Of a stretch of DNA of 28,064 nucleotides, positions 16,692-25,135 are shown one piece after another (within the stretch, counting starts at the first letter, position 1; each line of letters opens with the position of its first letter). The notes beneath the pieces are model-generated. The model made no database searches. It was given only the letters and a program-made list of their open reading frames with translations, and was not told the origin of the DNA. Origin of the DNA: an uncultured Muribaculaceae bacterium (GTDB lineage Bacteria > Bacteroidota > Bacteroidia > Bacteroidales > Muribaculaceae); assembly GCA_910583795.1 (NCBI GenBank), contig CAJTZQ010000047.1, forward strand, positions 1 through 28,064, read 5' to 3'. Both the position numbers and the translations under genes were made by a program.

Positions 16692-19271
16692 ATGAAAAAA
16701 ATCCTGATTATAACAATACTGCTGCTTAACATCCTGTCTGCTTATGCAAAGGTGGAGATTAAAGGGAAAGTGACTGACCTTGAGGGGACACCCCTTCAAG
16801 GGATAATGCTGCGCCTGTATAAAGACAACAAGATCAGGGCTTTCACAAGTTCAAAAAGAGACGGCACATTCCTCATGAAAGCCGACACAATATCATTCCC
16901 TGCAAAAATCACATTTGCATCCAAAAGCTATGCACCGCATGAAACGTGGATTACCAACAACTCCGACTCGGTTTTTGCTGTTCTCGAACCGCAGCAGCTA
17001 ACTCTGGAGGAGGTCGTTGTGAAAGTGCCGCGAGTGCGTATGAAAGGCGACACGATCACCTACGATGTGGCGTCTTACACCGGGAAAGGGGACCGCAGCA
17101 TTGAAGACGTGATCAAAAAGCTTCCCGGAATCGAAGTAGCAGACAACGGTACAATAATGTATGACGGAGAACCTATCAACAATTTCTACATCGAGGGACT
17201 AAACCTTATGGGTAACAACTATGCAATCGCATCGCGCAACATAACCCCTCAGGATATCTCCACAGTCAGTGTCTACGAACGCCATCAGCCAAAGAAAGCC
17301 TTGAAAGGGATTGCCGAATCAAAAAAAGCGGCACTAAATCTCAAACTGAAAAAGGGGAGAATGCTTAAACCGGTAGGCTACCTGAAAGGAGGAGCCGGAT
17401 ATGGAGACGAGACTCTATGGACAGGACAGCTTTACACAATGCTGGTGTCACCGACCAACCAGACCATACTCTCCGCATCCGGCAACAATACCGGAAACGA
17501 CTATCTGAACCCGAACGACCGTGGCGACAAGGCTTTCACCACCTTCGCAAGAGCCCCATTCGGCACACCTTCGCTGGCAAGCTCCCGCTACATGAACAAC
17601 CGATCGGCATACTTCACGGCAAACACCCTTTTCAAGCTCAAGGAAGACCTTACATTCACTTTCAACTCCTCCTATGGTCTTGACCATGACGGGTTCGACG
17701 GAATGTCGACCACTGAATATCTCGCATCCGGTCTCACAGACCCTATATATTCGGAAAAGGTGGACAACGGTTTGAAAAAACATATTGTAACTGCTTCCGC
17801 GAAAATCGAAAACAATTCCGACAAACTTTATCTTAAAGACCAATTCTATTTCACAGGTTATTTCAACAACAACAGCTACGGAATAGTAAACACATCGCCT
17901 ATAGATCAGACCATGCACAACCGCCATTTCTCTTTTTTCAATGATTTCTCCACAATCATCAGAAAGGGATATAACGCAACCGAGATAACTTCGCAGACAT
18001 CATACAGCCACACCCCGTTCAGCAACATAGCCGCCTCCGATATAATGTCGGGGACGCAAATCATGCGTCAGAATGTGGAGGGAAGATCATTCTACAACCG
18101 TGAAACTACAGGCTACAGCCGGAAAGTATCGCGAAAATCTTCAATAGGGGCAGATCTGGCTTTCCAGATTAACCACGATAAATTTATATCTTTCGGACAA
18201 AAAGAGGAGTCTGCCCCCGTCTGCAACGATCTTTCGGGACATATTTTGAAGACATCGGTATCACCTTTCTATAAATTCTCCATACCGGGGAAATTTTCGG
18301 TGACCTTCACCCTTCCTATTGAATGGAGAGACCTGAAATATACAGACATTGTCAACGAAAAGACTCACCGTTTCGACAAAATCTTTGTCAACGGGAATCT
18401 CGATATATTTTTCAAGCCTCATCAAAGCCACTGGTTTGACGCGAATGCCGGATGGAGTCACGACACAGGCGACATAACCAATTTCATCGATAACCCGATT
18501 TTCACCACTTTCCGCAACACATCCACTCTCGGCAACGGAAGTTTGGTGAAAACTACGGCTAAATCCGCAAGGATTTCATATTCATTCAGGAACCCCTTCT
18601 ACGGGTTCTATCTCAGAGGAATGGCTTCTTTCAGCCGGAAGGAGACCAACTCGCTGTCGGTGACAAACGTCGACCAGTCGGGCACATCAAATTCGACGCT
18701 CAACTCCAAGACCCACAATGATATCACCAACGTCATGATCAATGCCACGAAGCACCTTACGGGAATAAACTCCCGTCTGTCACTCAATCTTACAGGAGTC
18801 TGGATGCAAAGGGAATCAATGCGCTCCTCGTCTCTGATCAATATCAAAAACGCTACATATATCGCAACCCTGAAGGCAGAGACCGAGCAGTTTGACAATA
18901 TACTTGCCATGTCGGCAAATCTTTCCTATTCTCTAAGTCATCAGTCGTTTGGAAGTGCCGTCCCATCAAACGACATCAGGGAATTTTCGGTAAACGGCAA
19001 GATATCCGTATTCCCGATAAAGAGACTGGAAATATATGGAAAAGTGTTTCTCAACCGTTCGCAGCTTGAAGAAGACAACTACAAATCTAACGTATTCATC
19101 GACGCCGGGGCGAGATTCTCGATAAAGAAATTTGACATCGAGCTTACGGCACGCAACCTCACCGACATGCGAAAATATGAATATACCCTCTATCACACTC
19201 TCGATCTGACCACCTACTCATATTCCATCCGCCCGATAGAAGGGATTCTCACCCTCCGTTATAATTTTTAA
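16692..19271 (+). CDS. TonB-dependent receptor-like outer-membrane protein with carboxypeptidase-regulatory domain
   Basis: The 859-residue protein has a signal peptide (MKKILIITILLLNILSAYA). A carboxypeptidase-regulatory-like beta sandwich follows at about 22-100 (EIKGKVTDLEGTPLQGIMLR). A plug-like domain is at about 105-230 (RSIEDVIKKLPGIEVADNG, then YIEGLNLMGNNYAI), then a large barrel to the C-terminus, ending ILTLRYNF. This is the CarboxypepD_reg / OMP-barrel group usually paired with GLPGLI proteins, rather than a SusC with a SusD partner; no SusD gene is present. It could import or export a substrate across the outer membrane. The substrate is unknown; the small peptide encoded 1.2 kb upstream is one candidate. 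It ends at a heptad array that leads into the rnpA promoter. Confidence 0.88.
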   Translation: MKKILIITILLLNILSAYAKVEIKGKVTDLEGTPLQGIMLRLYKDNKIRAFTSSKRDGTFLMKADTISFPAKITFASKSYAPHETWITNNSDSVFAVLEPQQLTLEEVVVKVPRVRMKGDTITYDVASYTGKGDRSIEDVIKKLPGIEVADNGTIMYDGEPINNFYIEGLNLMGNNYAIASRNITPQDISTVSVYERHQPKKALKGIAESKKAALNLKLKKGRMLKPVGYLKGGAGYGDETLWTGQLYTMLVSPTNQTILSASGNNTGNDYLNPNDRGDKAFTTFARAPFGTPSLASSRYMNNRSAYFTANTLFKLKEDLTFTFNSSYGLDHDGFDGMSTTEYLASGLTDPIYSEKVDNGLKKHIVTASAKIENNSDKLYLKDQFYFTGYFNNNSYGIVNTSPIDQTMHNRHFSFFNDFSTIIRKGYNATEITSQTSYSHTPFSNIAASDIMSGTQIMRQNVEGRSFYNRETTGYSRKVSRKSSIGADLAFQINHDKFISFGQKEESAPVCNDLSGHILKTSVSPFYKFSIPGKFSVTFTLPIEWRDLKYTDIVNEKTHRFDKIFVNGNLDIFFKPHQSHWFDANAGWSHDTGDITNFIDNPIFTTFRNTSTLGNGSLVKTTAKSARISYSFRNPFYGFYLRGMASFSRKETNSLSVTNVDQSGTSNSTLNSKTHNDITNVMINATKHLTGINSRLSLNLTGVWMQRESMRSSSLINIKNATYIATLKAETEQFDNILAMSANLSYSLSHQSFGSAVPSNDIREFSVNGKISVFPIKRLEIYGKVFLNRSQLEEDNYKSNVFIDAGARFSIKKFDIELTARNLTDMRKYEYTLYHTLDLTTYSYSIRPIEGILTLRYNF

Positions 19272-19274
19272 CTT

Positions 19275-19330
19275 AACAGACAACCTCCAACGGACAACTG
19301 AAAACTGAAAACGGAAAACAGAAAACAGAC
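19275..19330. repeat. eight-unit heptad array (AACNGAM) between receptor gene and rnpA promoter
   Basis: Eight consecutive 7-nt units run from 19275 to 19330, each beginning AAC (AACAGAC, AACGGAC, AACTGAA, AACGGAA, AACAGAA and a variant AACCTCC). The array starts 3 nt after the receptor stop and ends 2 nt before the -33 box of rnpA. Confidence 0.85.
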
Positions 19331-19332
19331 AA

Positions 19333-19364
19333 TTTGCCCAATTGCCGGAGTTTTGCTAATTTTG
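19333..19364 (+). promoter_or_regulatory. promoter of the rnpA-yidD(-tatD) unit
   Basis: TTTG (19333-19336), a 20-nt spacer and TAATTTTG (19357-19364) match the consensus exactly. It rules out a TTG start at 19353 for rnpA. Confidence 0.8.
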
Positions 19365-19385
19365 CACCAAGCAATTGCAAGATGT

Positions 19386-19925
19386 ATGAAACATGGGGAT
19401 TTGAGCCATATTGACACCAACAATCCGTGCATCAACAACATAGATGCCGACAACACCGTGCGCCTCACTCTCCGGAAAGGGGAGAAGCTGCGCCATCGCT
19501 CGCTCGTGGAGGATCTCTTCAAGGAGGGAAGCTCCATTTATGAATTCCCTATCAGACTCACATGGAGAGCAATCGACGAGGAGACGCTACGAAACACATT
19601 CCGCGACCATGTGCCGCAACCCATCGACACTCTGCAGATGCTGATAACCGTGCCGAAGAAAAAGCGCCGCCATGCCGTTGACCGTGTGCTCATGCGGAGA
19701 AGGATTCGCGAGGCATACCGCTTGAACAGGAAGGAATTTCTTGGCAACATCGAAGACGGAAGCAAAATACGCACTCTCAGCATGGCTTTCATATATCTGC
19801 ACGACAAAAATATTCCTTACACAACAATTGAACGCAAAATCAAGTTATTATTAAAGAAACTTGCCGACAAAATAGCGAGCCGGCAAGACAAAACCGATTT
19901 CGGGGATTCCATAGAAACTGTTTAA
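19386..19925 (+). CDS. rnpA: ribonuclease P protein component
   Basis: The protein has 179 residues from the ATG at 19386, the first start after the promoter. The conserved RNase P protein features are the N-terminal strand LTLRKGEKLRHRSLVEDLF and the basic RNR-type helix in DRVLMRRRIREAYRLNR, preceded by VPKKKRRHAV. It binds the RNase P RNA and helps cleave the 5' leaders of tRNAs. About 25 extra residues precede the usual start of the domain, so a later start is possible. yidD follows after 24 nt, the common bacterial arrangement. In Bacteroides I recall hemD directly upstream; here the receptor gene occupies that place. Confidence 0.93.
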   Translation: MKHGDLSHIDTNNPCINNIDADNTVRLTLRKGEKLRHRSLVEDLFKEGSSIYEFPIRLTWRAIDEETLRNTFRDHVPQPIDTLQMLITVPKKKRRHAVDRVLMRRRIREAYRLNRKEFLGNIEDGSKIRTLSMAFIYLHDKNIPYTTIERKIKLLLKKLADKIASRQDKTDFGDSIETV

Positions 19926-19949
19926 CACAGATTCATTCAGTTTATTCTT

Positions 19950-20159
19950 ATGTCGAAACTTCTTATCCTCCTCATACGCTTCTATCAAGGAGCCATTTCG
20001 CCGCATTTCCCGGCGGCTTGCCGGTATACGCCCACATGCAGCCAATATGCCGTGGAAGCCATACGGAAACACGGACCTGCGAAAGGCACGTGGCTTGCCA
20101 TAAAAAGAATAGCCCGTTGCCATCCATGGGGAGGAAGCGGCTACGACCCCGTGCCCTGA
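19950..20159 (+). CDS. yidD: membrane protein insertion efficiency factor YidD
   Basis: The 69-residue protein matches YidD over its whole length: RFYQGAISPHF, then RYTPTCSQYAVEAI, and the C-terminal HPWGGSGYDPVP. Cys24, Cys30 and Cys57 are the usual conserved cysteines. It is a small amphipathic inner-membrane-associated protein thought to aid YidC-dependent insertion. It sits 24 nt after rnpA, its usual partner, and 55 nt before the TatD-family gene. Confidence 0.95.
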   Translation: MSKLLILLIRFYQGAISPHFPAACRYTPTCSQYAVEAIRKHGPAKGTWLAIKRIARCHPWGGSGYDPVP

Positions 20160-20214
20160 CTTCTAATTTGTCGGTTTTAAGCTATCAGATTATACTCTTA
20201 AACCATAAACCACT

Positions 20215-20859
20215 ATGCTAAAAATCTTAGACATCCACACTCACCATCCCGCTCCGCAGCCGGAAGCACTCGTGTGTGTGACACCCGAAAATTTCAACCC
20301 GATAGAAGGGCAGCTTTATTCGGTGGGTATTCACCCTTGGGATACAATCAACGATATTTCCGACGCCACATGGAAGGCGTTTGAAGAAGCATGCCGCCAT
20401 CCTCAGGTGCGCGCAGTGGGCGAATGCGGAATCGACCTCGTGAAAGGGGGACCGCTTTTCAAGCAGATGCAGGTGATGAAACGCCAGATCGACCTCTCGG
20501 AAGAGCTGCAGAAACCGCTCGTGATTCACAATGTCCACGCCCACGACATCATAATTGGGATGAAAAAAGACATGAAGCCGACGCAAAACTGGCTCGTGCA
20601 TGGATTCCGAGGCAAACCGACAGTTGCGGGAATGCTCACAGACGCCGGAATATGGCTATCTTTCAACGATAAATTCAACGATGCGGCAGTCCCTCAGGTC
20701 CCCATAGACCTTCTTCTTGCTGAAACCGATGAATCTTCAACCCCTATAACTGAAATCATCACCGCCCTTTCATCATTGCGGGGGCACGACCTTACGAATG
20801 ATATTGTCCGTAACGCACGCCGGTTTCTCGCCCTCGACAGCATAACGACAGAAGAATGA
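20215..20859 (+). CDS. TatD-family metal-dependent hydrolase
   Basis: The 214-residue TIM-barrel hydrolase keeps the metal-binding set of TatD proteins: DIHTHH at the N-terminus (His8, His10), GECGID, the HNVHAHD region, LVHGFRG and LLAETDES. It is slightly shorter than E. coli TatD (about 260) but no motif is missing. Family members act as Mg-dependent DNases in the cytosol, though physiological substrates are often unclear. It follows rnpA and yidD on the same strand and is probably cotranscribed with them. Its stop is followed by about 190 bp without a gene. Confidence 0.9.
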   Translation: MLKILDIHTHHPAPQPEALVCVTPENFNPIEGQLYSVGIHPWDTINDISDATWKAFEEACRHPQVRAVGECGIDLVKGGPLFKQMQVMKRQIDLSEELQKPLVIHNVHAHDIIIGMKKDMKPTQNWLVHGFRGKPTVAGMLTDAGIWLSFNDKFNDAAVPQVPIDLLLAETDESSTPITEIITALSSLRGHDLTNDIVRNARRFLALDSITTEE

Positions 20860-20993
20860 GCATTCTGTAATATGCCTCAGGCATGTTTGGCATCATGCGA
20901 AATTTTAAATAAAATATTTCCCAAAAGGAAGTTTTTTTATCCACTCTCGCCGATTGCGCTTCTTGGCATCAGGCGCATTTCAATGATTTTATG

Positions 20994-21001
20994 TAATTTT
21001 G
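20994..21001 (+). promoter_or_regulatory. -7 box of the PCMD gene
   Basis: TAATTTTG lies 51 nt before the start codon at 21053. No TTTG is present at the expected -33 distance. A weak hairpin with a T7 run (about 20919-20938, TTCC/GGAA) lies just upstream and may end the tatD transcript. Confidence 0.5.
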
Positions 21002-21052
21002 CAGTGTCGCAGACATTTGTCTGACTGACGCTGTTTTCTATTTTAAAGCCAT

Positions 21053-22006
21053 ATGAAAAAGTCTTACTTATCAATCCTGATCTCTCTACTGATTCCCTTC
21101 AGTGCGTCGGCGCTGACCCTGGAACCGATAAGATATGGTGATTTCTCACAATGGGTGACCCGCGACATCACTGAATCAAAAATCATAGGCGGGAAACAAA
21201 AGACTGTCTACGCAATAGCCCCCACCGACCACATCAAAGGGAACGTGGCATATGTCAACGCCGGAGGATCTCCCTGGGCTACAAGCAACGTCTATGCGAA
21301 AGTGTCGGGGGTGGTCAAGACATCCAACACAGTTTCACCCTTCAACCGCAACGGAAACACATGCGCAAAAATGGAGGCGAGGATGGAACAAGTGAAAGTG
21401 CTCGGACTCATCAACATGGATGTGATGGTGGCAGGCTCCATCTATCTCGGGAGAGTGTTCGAACCTATCACTTCTACCAAAAGTCCCTATTCAAAGATGG
21501 AGATGGGGGTGCCATACACTAAACGTCCGGTGGCACTCGTCTATGATTTTCAAGTGGATATGCCCGAAAGCAACACCCGCACAAAATCTACCGGATTCTC
21601 ATCAAAGAAAACTCTTCAAGGGCGAGACAATGCAGAAGTCTACGTCCTTCTTCAAAAGCGCTGGGAGGACTCAAACGGTAAACTTTACGCACAGCGCGTC
21701 GGAACCGGCAGGGAACGCTACAACAAATCTATCCCCTGGACCAAGGGACACCGTCTCGACATCCATTACGGCGACATAACCGGCGAACCGTTCTATAAGC
21801 CTTGGATGGGTTTGCTTAACGGAGAAAAAGCTTATTATGCACGCAATTCAAAAGGGAAACTCGTGCCGGTGGAAGAAGTGGGCTGGGCTCCCGCCGACGC
21901 TGTCCCGACTCATGTGCTGATGATGGCGTCTTCATCTTGCGGAGAAGCGTTTGTAGGCACGGAAGGGCTTACTCTTTATATCGATAATATTGCTTTTGGC
22001 TTCTGA
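21053..22006 (+). CDS. exported PCMD-domain protein
   Basis: The 317-residue protein has a signal peptide (MKKSYLSILISLLIPFSASA) and no lipobox. The rest is beta-rich. The last ~30 residues, with VPTHVLMMASSSCGEAFVGT and then LTLYIDNIAFGF, match the end of the PCMD domain (putative carbohydrate metabolism domain), a beta-sandwich found in Bacteroidales surface proteins. It may bind glycans in the periplasm or at the surface. It has its own -7 box and is probably monocistronic, between tatD and dapB; a hairpin follows its stop. Confidence 0.7.
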   Translation: MKKSYLSILISLLIPFSASALTLEPIRYGDFSQWVTRDITESKIIGGKQKTVYAIAPTDHIKGNVAYVNAGGSPWATSNVYAKVSGVVKTSNTVSPFNRNGNTCAKMEARMEQVKVLGLINMDVMVAGSIYLGRVFEPITSTKSPYSKMEMGVPYTKRPVALVYDFQVDMPESNTRTKSTGFSSKKTLQGRDNAEVYVLLQKRWEDSNGKLYAQRVGTGRERYNKSIPWTKGHRLDIHYGDITGEPFYKPWMGLLNGEKAYYARNSKGKLVPVEEVGWAPADAVPTHVLMMASSSCGEAFVGTEGLTLYIDNIAFGF

Positions 22007-22075
22007 ACCGGCAAGGTTTATCCGGCGTTCAATCATAAACACCGATTTTCATCGTTTATTAATTAATACACCATG

Positions 22076-22096
22076 CGCAAGCCGCCAATGCTTGCG
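22076..22096 (+). terminator. hairpin between the PCMD gene and dapB
   Basis: CGCAAGC (22076-22082) and GCTTGCG (22090-22096) enclose loop CGCCAAT and are followed by TGTTTAAA. It may be a weak terminator or a leader hairpin of dapB, whose ATG is 19 nt further on. The word CGCAAGC also occurs in the 34-bp repeat. Confidence 0.4.
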
Positions 22097-22115
22097 TGTT
22101 TAAACCAACGGGCAA

Positions 22116-22868
22116 ATGAAAATAGCAATCATAGGATATGGCAAAATGGGCCATCTGATCGAATCTATCGCAAAAGAACGCGGACACAAAATCGTAAGTA
22201 TAATTGACGCTGAAAATACCGACGACTTCAGTTCTCCTGATTTCAAAAGTGCAGACGTGGCGATCGAATTTACCACTCCGGGAACCGCAGTGCAAAATAT
22301 TCTCGCGTCTTTTGCAGCCAAGGTGCCCGTAGTGGTGGGGACAACCGGATGGACCGATTCTTTACCCGACATCAAAGATATATGCGATAAAGGCGACGGC
22401 ACTTTGCTATGGGCTTCCAACTTCTCTATTGGAGTAAACCTCTTTATGGCGTTCAACCGGTATGTGGCAAAAGTGATGAACGATTTTCCGGAGTACACTC
22501 CCTCAATGACTGAAATTCACCACATCCACAAACTCGACCATCCTTCGGGCACCGCGATCACCCTCGCAGATGAACTCGTGGCTAACGTCGACCGCATCAA
22601 ATGCTGGGAAGAACCGGAACCCGGGAAAGAGCAGAATCCTCATGCTCTCGAGATCGAGCACGTGAGAGAAGGGGAGGTGCCGGGAACGCACATCATCTCT
22701 TGGGATTCTGCAGTAGACACAATCACTCTACGCCACGAGGCGAAAAACCGTGTGGGATTCGCCCTCGGTGCAGTGAAAGCTGCAGAATGGCTCAAAGGGA
22801 AAAGAGGATTCTTCTCAATGGCAGACATGCTTTCTGACGTGACCAAGACCAACGGACTTTTTGTATAA
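22116..22868 (+). CDS. dapB: 4-hydroxy-tetrahydrodipicolinate reductase
   Basis: The 250-residue protein has the N-terminal nucleotide-binding loop IGYGKMG (residues 6-12). VVGTTGW is at 73-79. The catalytic segment EIHHIHKLDHPSGTA has His135, His136 and Lys139. It is full length for DapB. The enzyme reduces the dipicolinate intermediate with NAD(P)H in the diaminopimelate/lysine pathway, supplying meso-DAP for peptidoglycan. lepB follows after 68 nt on the same strand. Confidence 0.96.
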   Translation: MKIAIIGYGKMGHLIESIAKERGHKIVSIIDAENTDDFSSPDFKSADVAIEFTTPGTAVQNILASFAAKVPVVVGTTGWTDSLPDIKDICDKGDGTLLWASNFSIGVNLFMAFNRYVAKVMNDFPEYTPSMTEIHHIHKLDHPSGTAITLADELVANVDRIKCWEEPEPGKEQNPHALEIEHVREGEVPGTHIISWDSAVDTITLRHEAKNRVGFALGAVKAAEWLKGKRGFFSMADMLSDVTKTNGLFV

Positions 22869-22936
22869 TCTTTAATTTAAAATATTCATTGCGTGCCACA
22901 TTCGACTCACAATGAACCAGATACACCATCTTTACA

Positions 22937-24412
22937 ATGACCGACCAACATAAACCATTCAATCCCGCAAATCCCGGAGCCGATCCGACTGAAAAGGGGA
23001 TGAAATCTCTCCGCGAAAGGATCCGCCAGACAAAAACTACCCGCTGGATACGATTCGGGATCGTATCCGTGCTTTTCTTCCTCTGGGTGATATGGATGGG
23101 CAATCCATGGCTCGGTCTTATATGGCTTCTCCTTCTCGATATCTATATCACCGCCTATATTCCCTGGACTTGGTGGAAAAAAACAAAAGGGCCTACCCGA
23201 ACCATAATGGGGTGGGTAGATGCAATTGTATATGCTCTTGTGCTTGTCTACATGATTTTCGCGTTTATCGGGCAGAACTATAAGATACCCTCTTCAAGTC
23301 TGGAAAAATCGCTACTTGTGGGCGACTATCTATGGGTAAATAAGACTATCTATGGTCCGCGTGTGCCGCAGACTCCTCTCCATTTTCCCCTTGCCCAACA
23401 CACCATGCCGATCATCAATACTAAAAGCTATCTCGAGCATCCGCAGTTGGAATACCACCGTTTGCCCGGTTTGCGTGAAATAAGACGTGGCGATATCGTG
23501 GTTTTCAATTATCCGCAAGGCGACACTGTGGCTTTGAAAATACAAAATCCCGACTATTATCAGATTTCCTACGATCTCCGCAGAAACGGCATAGAAAATC
23601 CCCGCGAGTACATGGAGCAGAATCCGCAAGTGTTTGGGGATATTGTCTGGCGTCCGGTAGACCGTCGGGAAAACTATGTGAAACGTGCCATTGGTCTTCC
23701 CGGAGAGCGTCTTGAGATTCGCAACGACTCTATATTTATCAATGGTAAAGCTATTCCCGAACCGGAGAATGTGCAGTATAACTACATTATCCCTGTAAGC
23801 GGACAGATATCCGCCGACAAATGGCAGTCGATAGGGGTGAGAATGGATGACCACGGCAATGCCCCGATAAGAAACGAGATCGCAGGATTCAACTATTATG
23901 ATGTGCCTCTCACCAAGAATATGAAGGCTCAGGTGGAGACATGGGAAGAGGTGATCGGTCCTCTCCGGAAGGAAAGTGAAAGCGGTTATTATGATCTTAC
24001 CGGCATGTTCCCTCTCGGGGCTGACTACGGATGGACGCGTCCCGACATGGGTGAGTTCTGGATTCCCAAAAGTGGTTCAACCCTGCATCTCACAATGAAT
24101 AATCTCCCCATCTATCAACGTGCCATCAGTGTCTACGAGGGGAACGACCTGAAGGTTAAAGACGGGAAGATTTATATCAACGGGAAAGAGACTGAATACT
24201 ACACCTTCAAGCTCGACTATTACTGGATGATGGGTGATAACCGCGACCGCTCGGCAGATTCCCGCTACTGGGGTTTCGTGCCTGAAGATCATATCGTGGG
24301 CTCCCCGATGTTTATAATCGTGTCGTTTGACGAAGAGAAAGGTCTTTTCGACGGTAAAATCCGATGGAACCGTATCCTCCGCGACGCAAATCCCGACAGC
24401 TCTAAGTTTTAA
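22937..24412 (+). CDS. lepB: signal peptidase I
   Basis: The protein has 491 residues, longer than E. coli LepB (324). Hydrophobic segments lie at about 40-75 and 92-112, before the periplasmic catalytic domain. The Ser nucleophile is in IPSSSLEKSLLVGD (Ser121 by alignment, with Leu where Met is usual). The general base is Lys249 in NYVKRAIGLPGE, and box E is GDNRDRSADSRYWG. A large insert of about 150 residues separates the Lys box from the last box, as in many Bacteroidota signal peptidases. It cleaves signal peptides of exported proteins at the inner membrane. Bacteroides often has two adjacent lepB genes; only one is present here. Confidence 0.95.
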   Translation: MTDQHKPFNPANPGADPTEKGMKSLRERIRQTKTTRWIRFGIVSVLFFLWVIWMGNPWLGLIWLLLLDIYITAYIPWTWWKKTKGPTRTIMGWVDAIVYALVLVYMIFAFIGQNYKIPSSSLEKSLLVGDYLWVNKTIYGPRVPQTPLHFPLAQHTMPIINTKSYLEHPQLEYHRLPGLREIRRGDIVVFNYPQGDTVALKIQNPDYYQISYDLRRNGIENPREYMEQNPQVFGDIVWRPVDRRENYVKRAIGLPGERLEIRNDSIFINGKAIPEPENVQYNYIIPVSGQISADKWQSIGVRMDDHGNAPIRNEIAGFNYYDVPLTKNMKAQVETWEEVIGPLRKESESGYYDLTGMFPLGADYGWTRPDMGEFWIPKSGSTLHLTMNNLPIYQRAISVYEGNDLKVKDGKIYINGKETEYYTFKLDYYWMMGDNRDRSADSRYWGFVPEDHIVGSPMFIIVSFDEEKGLFDGKIRWNRILRDANPDSSKF

Positions 24413-24530
24413 TTATGTGTTGTGAGTTGTAAGTTGTGAGTTGTGAGATAAAAATTCAAATCTCACAACTCAAAACACACAACTCAAAACTCAAATCACA
24501 CAACTCACAACTCAAAACTCACAACTCCCA
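24413..24530 (+). repeat. heptad array with inverted arms, ending at the wbqC start codon
   Basis: The left arm TGTGAGT/TGTAAGT/TGTGAGA (24421-24448) and an A-rich spacer are followed by 11 heptads from ATTCAAA (24454-24460) to ACTCCCA (24524-24530). The ATG at 24531 comes next. Units are mostly ACTCACA, ACTCAAA and TCTCACA. Number and register of heptads equal those before ldcA. Confidence 0.9.
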
Positions 24531-25109
24531 ATGTCAGTCGTTCCTTTCGCTGCTTCCTTAGAATGGTATGCGGCATGGTGGCAGGCACGTTGCAAAGGAT
24601 TGCCCGATGCGGAATCTATTGCGGCGGCGAATATTGCAACGGGCATAAGCGGCAAGGACTATGCCCGTTGCCGGATTATGGCAAACGGCAATGAAATTAT
24701 ACTCTCGATTGCCATCGAGGGTGGGGCGGCACGTTTAAAACGGTCGTCATTCATCCCCTCCGCGCAATTGTCAGACCATGGCAACTGGCGCCATGTGCAT
24801 CTCGGCACCCTCGAAGCCACCTACGGCAGAAGCCCGTTCTATCAGCATCTTATACCCGTGATAAGAGACGTATACAATTCGCAGGAAAATACTTTGCGTG
24901 GATTTAATTATGAGATACATCATGCCATATGCTCATTTCTGTATGTTGAAAATATAAAGAACATCCAGGATACAATTTTATATGAAGGGTCTCATGCAAC
25001 GAAAGAAAGAGGGGAGGAGATAGCAAACGGTTTAGACCGCAAGCTCTCAATTATAGACACCCTGATGAGATTCGGCACTGAATCTATTTTAGTATTAGAT
25101 ATACTTTAA
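24531..25109 (+). CDS. WbqC-like family protein
   Basis: The 192-residue protein has features of the WbqC-like family: an early strand-turn with Trp residues (LEWYAAWWQA), LSIAIEGG, and the core stretch GNWRHVHLGTLEATYGRSPF followed by a Tyr/Phe-rich helix. WbqC was first seen in an O-antigen cluster, but the biochemical role is unsettled, and copies next to lepB are common in Bacteroidales. It should be cytosolic. Its start follows directly on the heptad array, and the DUF4294 gene starts 26 nt after its stop, so wbqC and that gene are probably cotranscribed. Confidence 0.8.
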   Translation: MSVVPFAASLEWYAAWWQARCKGLPDAESIAAANIATGISGKDYARCRIMANGNEIILSIAIEGGAARLKRSSFIPSAQLSDHGNWRHVHLGTLEATYGRSPFYQHLIPVIRDVYNSQENTLRGFNYEIHHAICSFLYVENIKNIQDTILYEGSHATKERGEEIANGLDRKLSIIDTLMRFGTESILVLDIL

Positions 25110-25135
25110 CGTAGTTCAAAACGTTAATATATCAG

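Noticed and set aside
16692..19271. SusC of a polysaccharide utilisation locus
   Set aside because: No SusD, glycoside hydrolase or sulfatase gene is adjacent, and the neighbour is a GLPGLI protein, which points to the other receptor group.
19353..19385. TTG start for rnpA at 19353
   Set aside because: It would place the first codons on top of the -7 box at 19357-19364, upstream of the transcription start.
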